Shown: piece by piece, positions 8,641 to 16,836 of the stretch
Layout: every line of letters starts with the position of its first letter
How positions within the stretch are numbered: the first letter of the stretch is position 1
From: Jimgerdemannia flammicorona
Lineage: Eukaryota > Mucoromycota > Endogonomycetes > Endogonales > Endogonaceae
Direction: 5' to 3'
Assembly: GCA_003990745.1 (NCBI GenBank)
Contig: RBNI01003006.1
Location: 1-16,876, forward strand
Length of the DNA stretch: 16,876 bases
Program-made: the position numbers and the translations under genes
Notes under the pieces: model-generated
The model's database searches: none
What the model saw: only the letters and a program-made list of their open reading frames with translations
What the model was told of the DNA's origin: nothing

Positions 8641-9800
8641 GACAACCTTGTGTACTATCAAGACAAAGTATATATTCCTGCCAACCCTGAACTACGGTAC
8701 AAGATCCTTCATGAACATCATGACTCCCCACTAGCTGGTCACCTTGGAATAGAGAAGACCATCAAAAATATCCAACGAGACTACTACTGGCCAAACATGC
8801 TCAAGGAAATCAAGGAGTATGTCCAAAGCTACGATCTTTGCCAAAGAAACAAGTCAAGCAACCAAGTACCTGCCAGTCTTCTACAACCCTTGTCAATTCT
8901 GACCAAGAAGTTTAAATAAGTCACAATGGACTTCATTGTGCAACTCCCACGAATCAAAACAGGCTATGATGCTATTGTTGTGTTTGTGGACTATCTCACT
9001 AAGATTACAATTGCCAAGCCAACCACAACCAATGCCACTGCCCCAGAAATTGCAAGAATCTTCTTCAAGACTGTCTTCCACCATTATGGACTTCCCCGAG
9101 TAATTATCAGTGACTGCGACCCCAAGTTCACAAGTCACTTCTGGCAAGCACTCTTCAAGACCCTTGGAACCCAAATTGCTATATCCACTGCCTTCCATCC
9201 TCAAACTGATGGACAGACCGAGCGAATGAACAGAACACTTGAACAAATGCTCAGAAACTATGTGTCTTATGAGCAAGATGATTGGGACCACTATCTGACC
9301 TACGCCGAATTCGCCTACAATAATGCCAACCAATCATCAACTGGCCTTTCCCCATTCCAGCTACTTCACGGTCAAAACCCCAAGACCCCTGCAAGTCTAG
9401 TCCAATTCCAGTAATCCAGTCACACTCAAGTCCCCACAGCCCAGAACCTTATCGACAAAATGGATTCCCTTCTCAAGATCGCCACTACAAACCTGCAAAA
9501 GGCTCAGCAACATCAAGCTAAGTATGCAGACAAGATGCGGCGAGATGTCATATACAATATTGGTGATATGGTTCTACTCAAAGCCAACAACATCAAGGTT
9601 CAATCTCAAGTCAACCGCCAGTCAGCCAAATTCCAGCCCAAGTACCTTGGACTCTTCGAAATTACCGAGCAAGTCTCTACCTGGTCTTACCGTCTCAACT
9701 TGCCAACAACCATGCGTATATACCCAGTATTCCATGTGTCACAACTCAAGGCCTGGAACCAGTCACCCCCATACCCTGGCTGAATTCCGACACCATCAGC
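8641..9800 (+). pseudogene. Element 1 integrase (zinc-binding, DDE core, GPY/F-type module)
   Basis: The HHCC zinc domain reads HEHHDSPLAGHLG ... SYDLCQRNK; its first Cys is Tyr (8830-8832), so zinc binding is lost. The catalytic core begins VTMDFIVQLP with Asp at 8929-8931, has a second Asp in IISDCDPKFTSHFW (9112-9114; Arg to Cys in the usual SDRD), and Glu in QTDGQTERMNR (9220-9222). Spacing of the last two is 36 codons, as in D,D35E enzymes, so the catalytic triad is intact. The C-terminal module includes GDMVLLKANNI, KYLGLFEITEQVSTWSYRLN and PVFHVSQLKAW. TAA stops are at 8917-8919 and 9412-9414, and a TGA at 9781-9783. It would insert the cDNA and make the 5-bp target duplication seen. 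Confidence 0.9.
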
Positions 9801-9993
9801 ACCAGTCATAGTTGAAGACCACATTGAGTATGAAGTCGAGAAAATCTTAGACAAGCAAGTCCGATACCATCACACAGAATACCTAGTCAAGTAGATGGGT
9901 TACTCTGAATATAACACCACTTGGGAACCTACCGCCAATCTCAAGAACTCTCAAGACCTCATCCAAGAGTTCGAGCAAAAAGGAGCTCATTGA
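9801..9993 (+). pseudogene. Element 1 C-terminal chromodomain
   Basis: The reading is VIVEDHIEYEVEKILDKQV, then HTEYLVK, a TAG (9892-9894), MGYSEYNTTWEPTANL and NSQDLIQEFEQKGAH, ending at TGA 9991-9993. This is a chromodomain at the integrase C-terminus, defining the chromovirus branch of Ty3/gypsy; such domains guide insertion to methylated-histone chromatin. The TAG replaces the Trp of the usual VKWKGY, one of the aromatic-cage residues, and fits TGG to TAG. The final TGA may be the true end or another mutated Arg codon. Confidence 0.85.
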
Positions 9994-10293
9994 CTGCCTG
10001 TGAGGTTCTCCCCTTGGATAGTAGATGACCTACTGTACTGATCAGGCACATTACGCATCAGGGCTCTCTAAGGGATACAGCATCAGAAACAAGAGATACA
10101 GGAGAACCCTATAAATCCTGCAACCAATGAGGTTCAAACCAGTTCTCATCCGATCAAGATGATACTTTGGCCCTCGCCTTATACAAGGACAGCCAATCCT
10201 TACCAATGAGTCGACATATTTAATTTGAGGTTTCTTTTAGTCTTATTGTTTATTATGTTTAACTTTGAGAATTCAACGAGGACATTGATTCTT
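9994..10293 (+). other. Element 1 3' untranslated region
   Basis: About 300 bp between the Pol end and the PPT. Frames are closed by several stops and nothing resembling env or another gene is visible. It becomes AT-rich near 10220-10260. Confidence 0.6.
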
Positions 10294-10306
10294 AAGGAGG
10301 GAGAGA
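10294..10306 (+). other. Polypurine tract of Element 1
   Basis: AAGGAGGGAGAGA lies directly before the TG of the 3' LTR at 10307, the usual position for plus-strand priming. Confidence 0.85.
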
Positions 10307-10712
10307 TGTAACATTTTAGCGTAGTTTATTTCTTTTCTCTCTGTCTTTCTTGAATATTCTATAACCTTCTGGCACTTTCCGCATACTTAGAAATCCCCTT
10401 CTTGGCACCGAGCATTAACTAGTACTCATTTAGTTAGTCACTGAATATCCTGGAAACTTGTAGAACTTTATTTGTCATCATTTGTCATATTTGCTGAGAA
10501 CTTTCCTCTTGGCATTTTCCTTTGATTTCTCAGATCCTTCCAGATCCTTCTTTCAGATCTTGTATAAATATCTCCTTTGTTCTCAGGAATAAAGCTTCAG
10601 AATATTTTCTCCCAGAAATCCTTCGAGAATACTTGAACCCTTAGTATCTCTTCGAGCTACTTAGGATCACCAGAACTAGTCACTTCCTCATTTAGAAACT
10701 AGAACCGTTACA
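10307..10712 (+). repeat. Element 1 3' LTR (406 bp)
   Basis: Same length and ends as the 5' LTR, about 97.5% identical by eye, preceded by the PPT. TATAAATA is at 10563-10570 and AATAAA at 10588-10593; the latter would direct 3' end formation of the element RNA. Confidence 0.95.
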
Positions 10713-10717
10713 ATATC
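10713..10717. repeat. Target-site duplication of Element 1, right copy (ATATC)
   Basis: ATATC directly follows GTTACA at 10712. The equivalent site in the other Element 2 LTR (15615-15619) has a single ATATC and no insertion. Confidence 0.9.
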
Positions 10718-11210
10718 TGTCATATAGATGGCTTGAGATTGGTTTTGATGATGTCAGCTTTCTTGAGTTCAGATGAAGTGTCTGTCACTCTCCAATGGAG
10801 GTGATACAGATAGAGTGAATGGAGTTATTCAAATACATTTTGCTTCTGCTAAGTAATGAGGTCTTGTATAGTTGCAGTGTATCCTGGTCTTGAGTTGATA
10901 AGTACAGTTCATGAACCTTTTGATGGGTGAGATAGAGTTCTTCTTATCTTGGTTTGATTTTAGTACTTTTGGTTTCCTTTTATAATAGTATGATACACCA
11001 AACTAGTTATAGTGGTTCAGAGTCAGTCTTATGGTTATAGTACTTCTTCTAGTATTCTTGTGTCTTGGTGGTAGGTTTTTGTGCTTGCTAGCATATTTCA
11101 TATAACCAGATGATCTCTTTAGTAATTTGTTTTGTAGTCTCGCATATGGTTTCCAAATTAGTTCTGAGGATGATATACAATTTTGGTGGCTTAGAGGTTG
11201 TGTGCTTATA
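10718..11210 (-). repeat. Element 2 left (3') LTR, part 2
   Basis: The remaining 493 bp of the LTR interrupted by Element 1. It matches 15620-16112 throughout. On the minus strand it is the start of U3: it begins TATAAG (originally TGTAAG, one C-to-T change on the plus strand at the 11205-11210 terminus) directly after a polypurine tract. The two parts sum to 1510 bp, exactly the length of the right LTR. Confidence 0.85.
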
Positions 11211-11224
11211 ACTCTCCCCTTCTT
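11211..11224 (-). other. Polypurine tract of Element 2
   Basis: The minus strand reads AAGAAGGGGAGAGT immediately before the LTR start (TATAAG, formerly TGTAAG). It would prime plus-strand DNA synthesis. The right LTR end at 16112 has the old LTR in this position instead, which fixes the LTR boundary. Confidence 0.7.
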
Positions 11225-11599
11225 AGCTTTCGATATCCTCATCAGGGCCTTCTAATTTGTTCTGGTGTTGTTGTACCATTTGGATAGTTCTTGTGGCTGT
11301 GTTTGTTGAGGATTTGTTCAACTTCATACTCTTCTTGGTCATTGATAATAATAGGTGCAGGTGGTTCTGTGGTTCAGTTCAGAAATATGTCTCGGACTTT
11401 CTGGAGTAGTGGTCTGATATAGTGGTCAACTTTGGAAAAGTCTTCTTCAGAGTTCTTGGGTTCTCCTTTGGATGAGCAGATGGAGATGGTGAAGAGAGGG
11501 CATTTCTTGGCTAATTTCTTGAGTTATAGCTTATTGATATGAGTGATCTTTGGTCCAGGTTCACTAGAGTTGAGTGGGTCTTTTTTGCCTTACAGTTTG
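11225..11599 (-). pseudogene. Element 2 Pol remnant: RT start joined to a chromodomain-like start
   Basis: After the protease the minus strand reads EEDFSKVDHYIRPLLQKVRDIF, resembling the segment just before RT (LLLNEYKDVFPD in Element 1). Within about 30 codons it changes to TTEPPAPIIINDQEEYEVEQIL (EEYEVEQIL at 11308-11334), resembling the start of the Element 1 chromodomain (PAPVIVEDHIEYEVEKIL). The rest of the chromodomain core is not visible. A frame ending EGPDEDIES stop lies just before the PPT. In Element 1 the same two landmarks are about 2.6 kb further apart, so RT, RNase H and integrase have been lost here. Confidence 0.6.
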
Positions 11600-11945
11600 A
11601 AGTTGTGGTATCCTTTCTTGATGGTCAGGGAATGGTTTACCCAATCGATCATAGGGTTCTCTTGTTTCAACCATAGGGTTCCAAGAATGATCTCATTGTC
11701 AGGAAGTGGTACAATCTGGAGGGTAACATGTACTTGGTAGTTACTAATTCAGAAGGATAGATTGCAGACTTCCTTGCTAATGATATGTGAGGTTCCATCA
11801 GCTGTGGCAACTGCTTGAGTTCATTGTACTGAGGAGGTGAAGACCTTGAGTCTATTGACTATTTCTTTATTGATGAAGTTGCCTGAGGTACCGGTGTCTA
11901 TTATAATTTTGACAGGTGCTCGGTTGACAAAAGCTTAGAGTGTAA
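11600..11945 (-). pseudogene. Element 2 retropepsin-type aspartic protease (degraded)
   Basis: The minus strand reads VKIIIDTGTSGNFINKEIVN; the catalytic Asp-Thr-Gly is at 11890-11898. Downstream are VATADGTSH and, after one or two stops, LPDNEIILGTLWLKQENPMI followed by DWVNHSL. These match the flap-side and C-terminal parts of Ty3/gypsy proteases and align with LGDHDLILGKPWLTQ of Element 1. The enzyme would cut the Gag-Pol precursor inside the particle. Stop codons (for example after VFTSSVQ and NLSF) make it inactive. Confidence 0.75.
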
Positions 11946-12170
11946 GCAGTTTGTTTGATCCAATGGTGGTGATTTTGGTTGTAGGAGTTTTCCTTCTATT
12001 GGCTCTTCTTTGAGCCAGTTCATTGATATAAGAGAAGCAATCATCAAGCATTCAGGAAGAGTACATTCCAATACCATGGGGGCATCAGCCACTTGGTATA
12101 TATCTATCTTCGATTTTCTTGTAGAATTGTTCTTCTTTGTTCATGGTAGGTTAGACTGGGGTCTTTGTTG

Positions 12171-12525
12171 ATGAACCAAATCCTTTGGATCCTCGGATGG
12201 TAGGTAGTAGTTCAGGGACTTTCTTGACTGTCAGAGTTGACTCAATTTTTTCGAATAGAATCTGAGCAATGCAGAAACCTATGGGAATCTTGAAGAGTGT
12301 CCAACTGTGGTTTCAGATAAGGATAATAATTTTGCCTGTATAATCCTCATCAATGACTCCTTCTTCTACTGAGAGTCCTTTCAATACTAGGCTGCTATAA
12401 CAGCATATTCTTTCAACATGTCCTTCAGGGATTTGGATGCTGATTTCTGTATAGACTTACTTAACTTCTCAGTTGGAAACTGTAGCTTCTTTGGCTACAT
12501 ATAGGTCATATCCAGCTGTCTTTTG
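12171..12525 (-). pseudogene. Element 2 dUTPase domain (degraded)
   Basis: dUTPase hydrolyses dUTP to dUMP and diphosphate and keeps uracil out of newly made DNA. The five trimeric dUTPase motifs can be followed on the minus strand. Motif I is AGYDLYVAKEATV (12480-12518). Motif II is altered: SSLVLKGL at about 12371-12405, with the usual Pro-Arg replaced. Motif III is GVIDEDYTGK (about 12331-12360). Motif IV is GFCIAQILFEKIE (12241-12280). Motif V is RGSKGFGSS (12171-12195), intact. Stops interrupt between motifs I and II and after motif III. The domain sits between the zinc knuckle and the protease, exactly as in Element 1. The family call is firm because motifs I, III and V are clear. Confidence 0.8.
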
Positions 12526-12559
12526 ACTTTCTTTGGTTGGGGCCTTGGCAGTTTGTCTT

Positions 12560-13560
12560 AACTTGACAAAGTCTAGTGTTCTGGTGGTCAGGTTGTTGAG
12601 GTGATGCAGAGTAGTAACAGTTGCTCATATTACTGTTCGGGGTTTTCAATTAGGGCAGGCACTGGCCATATGTCCTATTTTTTGGCAATAGAAGTATGCT
12701 CTGCTTCTTCGAAGTTCATTCCTTTCTCCTTCAGTGAGTTTCTTGAAGGTACTCGGCTGGGTGGGTTCATGATTTCTGAGTGTCCATGAAGTGGATGTTG
12801 AGAGAGCTCAGGATGCTTCATGCTTGGGTTCTTCTTTCTTGGTCCAAGTCCTTTTCTTATTGTTGAATTGTCTTCAGGGCAGAATTGGTTCAGCTGTTAG
12901 GATTCACTTGACCATGGTCTTGATTCTTGCCAGACACTATTGTTGGTGATCACAACCAACTGGATGGCCTTGTTTTTGGATTTTTCTAGTAAGCCATTCA
13001 GGTAGTGCATCGAATAGATAGTCTGCTCTTGTGCCATTTCGTACTTCATCATTGGCAATATATCCTAGGCCAACAGTGTTCAGGAGTGACTCAAGTTTTG
13101 TACAGAAGGTTTTGAATTCTTCTTTGCTATGTACATTAAATTTGAGGTTGCAGAGTTTTACTCGAGATTTGGCAATTATGGTTTCACTGCAGTATTGAGC
13201 AATCATGAGTTGTTTGAGTCCAGGGGCTGCAGGATGGGCTCTATATTCTGGGGTATTGTTTGCTGCATTCTGGGCAACTACTACAGATCAGGTATCCCAT
13301 GTGAGGGGTTTTTCAGGAAGGGTTTGCTACCATTCTTCAGCAGGTCCTCAGAAGAATGTAACAACTTGGCAGACATAGGCTGTGGTGGTAGCAAAGAGTT
13401 GTTCCAGAGTGTGGTCTTGATTGTTTGTCAGAAGATAGTCAGCAACTTGCTCATTGGTCTATTGATTGGCTTCGAAATTGGTATCAACTATACTAATGAA
13501 GCTTTGGACTTCTTATGCAGTATCATTGAAGGTAGGTAGGCTCAGATTTTGGTAGGTCAG
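12560..13560 (-). pseudogene. Element 2 Gag capsid-like part and zinc knuckle (degraded)
   Basis: The minus strand reads FISIVDTNFEAN, then NEQVADYLLTNN, GPAEEW and a longer open part containing FNVHSKEEFKTFCTKLESLL and YLFDALPEWL. This is the pattern of a retrotransposon Gag (capsid role, packaging element RNA in cytoplasmic particles). Downstream is TEGERNELRRSRAYFYCQKI followed by GHMASAC: a CCHC knuckle at 12655-12696 whose first Cys is now Tyr (C-to-Y at 12694-12696). Frameshifts and several stops break the gene; one frameshift lies near 13535-13550, where the N-terminal region joins this part. The frame then leads directly into the dUTPase region without a separate start. Confidence 0.75.
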
Positions 13561-13579
13561 GTCTGTTCAGCTAAGGCAG

Positions 13580-14490
13580 TAATGGTTGCTGCCATTATAG
13601 CTACCTGGGCTGTGAGGTCTAGAATCTGTTGGTTTGCCATGTTGTTTATTGGAGGTGGTTGAACTGCTGGTAGTGGTGTTACTGGTACTACTTAAGATAC
13701 TGGTGCAGAGTGTGAGGGTGTTCTTTGAGTCTGTGTAAGTTGCTAGAGTAATAGTTGTGGGTCTGGAGTAAGGGCTCGATAGATAGCTGTCTGTTGCTAT
13801 ATAGGTGTATTCTGTCCTGATGGAGGTGCATCTCCTTCAGTGGTATATCTGAGATCAAATTCACTGAGATACTCCTCCTCCTCTTTAGTTTGGTCCTTGT
13901 GTAATTGAGTTTGCTCAGTATCAAAGTAGACAGAATCAGTGGTATATCTGATTTCGGAAGGACTTAATTCAAAGTCAAGTTCAGGTTTGGTATTGGTGTC
14001 TAGTTCAGGTAGGGCTATAGCAGGGCCTGCTTCTAGTTTGGGGTTAGGTAGTTGGTGAAGGGTTTCTCTTGCTTCTTCCTTAAGGATATGCCAGGTCTTG
14101 CTGTTCTGGAATCAGTAGTATAACATAGTCTTGGTCCTGGTATGGTGAAAGTTGGTAGAGTTAAGTCACTTGGCTATAGAGGCTTGGGCTTCATGAGGAA
14201 CTAAGGCTAGAAAGACTGCTGCTAGTTATCCTAGGTTACTCAGATTTGTAGAGCTGACAAAACTCTTATTGAGAAGAGTAAAGAAGGCTTCTATAAGACC
14301 TTCTTCATCTTGACTTGCTGGATGTAGAGCAAGGAGTTCAGTGAATAGGGTTTCACCTATTTGCTGATTTAACTGGAGTATTTCTTTCTTCAAATGAAGT
14401 TTGTCCCACTTGTTGTAGGTGTGGAGGTCAAATTGTCCTTGTATATCAGGTTCAATTCTTTCCAGATTGTCAGATAGTTCAGGATAAATT
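13580..14490 (-). pseudogene. Element 2 Gag, long N-terminal region (no recognised homology)
   Basis: One minus-strand frame reads coherently for about 290 codons, broken only by single stops that fit C-to-T or G-to-A changes. It starts near LSDNLERIEPDIQGQFDLHT, passes through a Leu-rich helical part (LFTELLALHPASQDEEGLIE, FLALVPHEAQASIAK), an acidic part (KEEEEYLSEFD) and a Pro/Gln-rich linker (LPAVQPPPINN), and ends with LDLTAQVAIMAATITALAEQ just before the capsid-like part. A 15-bp direct repeat (13838-13852 and 13937-13951, 99 bp apart) encodes RYTT twice. The start codon is not visible. This extension is much longer than the N-terminus of Element 1 Gag (about 90 residues before its capsid-like part) and I do not recognise it. 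A matrix-like role in particle assembly is only a guess. Confidence 0.55.
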
Positions 14491-14584
14491 CCAGTTCAGA
14501 GGTTGGACTTTATACCAATTTGTAGGAATTCTCAGAGAGGTTTGTAGTGAGATGAGGAAGTGTCTTGAAGCAGAATTGGATTGT

Positions 14585-14599
14585 AAACTGCTGCTACCA
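14585..14599 (-). other. Primer binding site of Element 2
   Basis: On the minus strand the LTR ends CTTACA, then AC T, then TGGTAGCAGCAG. TGG at the start pairs with a tRNA CCA end. Except for one transition it is the same as the Element 1 site (TGGTAGCAGCGG). The tRNA species was not identified. Confidence 0.6.
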
Positions 14600-14602
14600 A
14601 GT

Positions 14603-16112
14603 TGTAAGAGGGTTGCATTTTAAAGTAACTGTTATGTAGTTCTGAAAGAGTTTTCTAGAAGTTCGGGATATTCTGGAAGACTGTTTTCTTATGGTCAAGA
14701 TCAATTTCATATGGAGTATATCCTCTATGCTTATTGATTTTAAGATTGGGTTGATGTCTCAACCAAAGTCCTTTTTTGGACTAGTTCTGGATATTCAGGA
14801 TTTTCCATATTTCAGGAAGTTCAAGAAACTAAGACCAGCTTAGTTGAATTGGTATATCACTGCAGACAATACCCAATTAGGAAATTTCATGATGGAGTTA
14901 GGAGTAGGACCTAATGGGGAGCAGATTTACTTAAGAGTGGTTTATGGGTTATTAAATAGATTTATTTGCTATTTATGATATTGCTATACTAGAAGTAGTT
15001 GTGTGAAGAGATATTGTGGGGAAGTGCTCAGAAGTTGTGTTCAGATTGTTCAGGTCAGGTCTGTTTAAGTCTGAGATTCTGAGGTCTGGGGGAGGGGGTA
15101 TTTATACTAGTGAGGAGCTATCTGGACTATACTAGATATAGATGTAGCACTTAGTGTCTTACTAAGTTGGAATGTAGTCACATAGTACAAGTGTGATCTG
15201 ATATGTCAAGAGATCATCTGACTGCTGAGTCAGTTCACAGTTATGTCATATAAGGCTAATTTAACTATACTATGACTGCTAAGCTATTTATAGGTTTGGA
15301 CACTATCTGGGTAGTCTTTGATGATATTACTATTGATGACATTATTGCTGGCAAAGTCTGAGCAGTTTTCTGACATCTGACATCATCAGTTTTCAAGATG
15401 TTGTCACTTCTATCTCTTGCAAGATTAAGACTATCCTTGGTGGCAGTGGTTGTACAAGGATAACAGGTCTTGGTTCTCTTTTTTTTTTGGTCTTCTGGTG
15501 CATTTGCAAGGACTGGCCATCCTTATCTAGGGCGAGGGCTCCCAATGTTGTGGCTGGGGATTCAAACCTCTCAGAAATGATATTTTCTGTAATCTGAGAC
15601 AATTTCTAGTAGTAATATCTATCACGTGGATGACTTGTAATTGGTTTCGATGATGTCAGCTTTCTTGAGTTCAGATAAAGCATCTGTCACTCTCCAATGG
15701 AAGTAATACAGATAGAGTAAATAGAGTTGTTTAAATGCATTTTGCTTCTGCTAAGTAATGAGGTCTTGTATAGTTGCGGTGTATCCTGGTCTTGAGTTAA
15801 TAAGTGCAATTTGTGAACCTTTTGATGGGTAAGATAGAGTTCTTCTTGTCTTGGTTTAATTTTGGTACTTTTGGTTTCCTTTTGTAATAGTATAGTACAC
15901 CAAACTAGTTATAGTGGTTCAGAGTCAGTCTTATAGTTGTAGTACTTCTTATAGTATTCTTGTGTCTTAGTGGTAGGTTCTCATACTTGCTGGCATATTT
16001 CATGTAACCAGATGATCTCTTCAGTAACTTGTTTTGTAGTCTCACATATGGTTTCCAAATTAGTTCTGAGAATGACATGCAATTTTGGTGGCTTGGAGGT
16101 TGTGCGCTTACA
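14603..16112 (-). repeat. Element 2 right (5') LTR, 1510 bp
   Basis: It runs from TGTAAG to CTTACA on the plus strand, which become CTTACA and TGTAAG on the minus strand. The left end abuts the primer binding site, so this is the 5' LTR of a minus-strand element. The site where Element 1 entered the other LTR is present here as a single ATATC (15615-15619). A TATAAATA box is at 15099-15106 (minus). With about 1 kb of U3, it is long for a Ty3/gypsy LTR. Confidence 0.85.
15099..15106 (-). promoter_or_regulatory. TATA box in the 5' LTR of Element 2
   Basis: TATAAATA on the minus strand, kept unchanged in all three LTR copies (4155-4162, 15099-15106, 16433-16440) although the surroundings have diverged. 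It is followed by a C-rich run (CCCCCTCC). It is the best candidate for the element's promoter and would place U3 at about 15107-16112. Confidence 0.55.
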
Positions 16113-16836
16113 TAACCAAGTCCTTTTTGGACTAGTTCTGAATGTTCAGAATTTTCCATATTTCAGAAAGTTCAAAAAACTAAGGCCAGCTTAGTTGAAT
16201 TGATGTATCATTATAGATAATACCCAATTAGGAAATTTCATAATATGGTTAGAAGTGGGATCTAATGGAATATAGATTTATTTAAGAGTAGTTTATGGGT
16301 TATTAAATAAGTTTATTTACTATTTATAATATTATTATGCTAGGAGTAGTTGTAAAGAGATATTGTAGAAAAATATTTAGGAGTTGTGTTTGAATTATCC
16401 AAGTCTGTGATTCTGAGGTCTGGGGAAGGGAGTATTTATACTAATGAGAGGCTATCTAGACTATACTGAATATGGATATAATACTTAATATCTTATTGAG
16501 TCAGAATACAGTTATATAGTATAAGTATAAACTGATATATCAAGAGATCATCTGACTGCTCAGTCAGTTTATAGTTATGTATATTATATAAGGCTAATAT
16601 AACTATACTAATGGCTACTAAGCTATCTATAGATTTAGATACTGTCTGAGTAGTCTTTAATGACATCACCTTTGATGATATTATCTCTGATAATGTCTGA
16701 GCAGTTTTCTAACTTCTGATATCATCAGTTTTAAAGATATTGTCACATCTGTCTCTTGCAAAACTAAAGCTGTTCTTAGTAGTAGTAGTTATATAAGAAT
16801 AACAGATCTTAGTTCTTTTTTTTTTTTTTTTTTTTT
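16113..16836 (-). repeat. Right fragment of the old Element 2-type LTR (layer 1 of the nest)
   Basis: From TAACCAAGTCC onward this follows the interior of the Element 2 LTR (compare 3825-4544 and 14763-15488), with many more transitions than the two Element 2 LTRs show against each other. It keeps the TATAAATA box (16433-16440, minus strand). Similarity stops at a 21-bp T-tract (16816-16836), which is 12 bp long in the left Element 2 LTR. The expected remaining 0.6 kb of LTR is not in the window. Confidence 0.8.

Larger units (their letters stand above)
4676..10712 (+). mobile_element. Element 1: dUTPase-bearing Ty3/gypsy chromovirus, full-length but inactivated (layer 3)
   Basis: A 6037-bp element with two 406-bp LTRs (TGTAAC...GTTACA), a PBS, a PPT, and a perfect 5-bp target duplication ATATC (4671-4675 and 10713-10717). 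It sits inside the left LTR of Element 2; that LTR resumes without loss on the other side, and the matching site in the right LTR is empty. Its order of domains is gag, dUTPase, protease, RT, RNase H, integrase, chromodomain, which is the Metaviridae (Ty3/gypsy) order plus a dUTPase. The LTRs differ at 10 sites by my count (9 transitions, 1 transversion), about 2.5%. The coding frame has 13 premature stops and one frameshift, so this copy cannot move on its own. Confidence 0.95.
3659..16112 (-). mobile_element. Element 2: degraded non-autonomous Ty3/gypsy LTR retrotransposon (layer 2)
   Basis: Without the inserted Element 1, the unit is 6412 bp: two 1510-bp LTRs and a 3392-bp interior. Its outer ends are TGTAAG (3659) and CTTACA (16112), inverted as expected for LTR ends. 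It is flanked by CAACC (3654-3658) and TAACC (16113-16117), a 5-bp target duplication with one C/T difference, lying inside an older LTR of the same family. On the minus strand the interior holds a PBS, gag with zinc knuckle, dUTPase, retropepsin, a chromodomain-like start and a PPT. RT, RNase H and integrase are missing. Every frame is broken by many stops, so it is inactive. The two LTRs differ at roughly 10% of sites where I compared them (about 18 in 163), nearly all transitions. Confidence 0.85.

Noticed and set aside
5786..9783. TGA read as an amino acid (altered genetic code or readthrough)
   Set aside because: TAA and TAG also interrupt the frame (7891, 8320, 8560, 8917, 9412, 9892). 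The TGAs sit at expected Arg positions, and the host gene at 58 appears to end at a TGA.
11543..13539. Plus-strand open frames over the Element 2 interior (11543-11740, 12601-12789, 13129-13539)
   Set aside because: They are antisense to the protease and gag regions of Element 2, whose minus-strand reading contains recognisable motifs.
14603..15624. LTR of Element 2 ending at TATCA (about 1022 bp)
   Set aside because: This is simply where Element 1 split the other copy. Similarity continues for another 488 bp to CTTACA, where the PPT (left LTR) or the old LTR (right LTR) begins.
15905..16159. Small minus-strand open frame in the LTRs (also 11003-11242)
   Set aside because: Similarity between the two is expected because they are LTR copies. 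Each frame starts outside the LTR in unrelated sequence (PPT side in one, old LTR in the other), so it is not a conserved gene.
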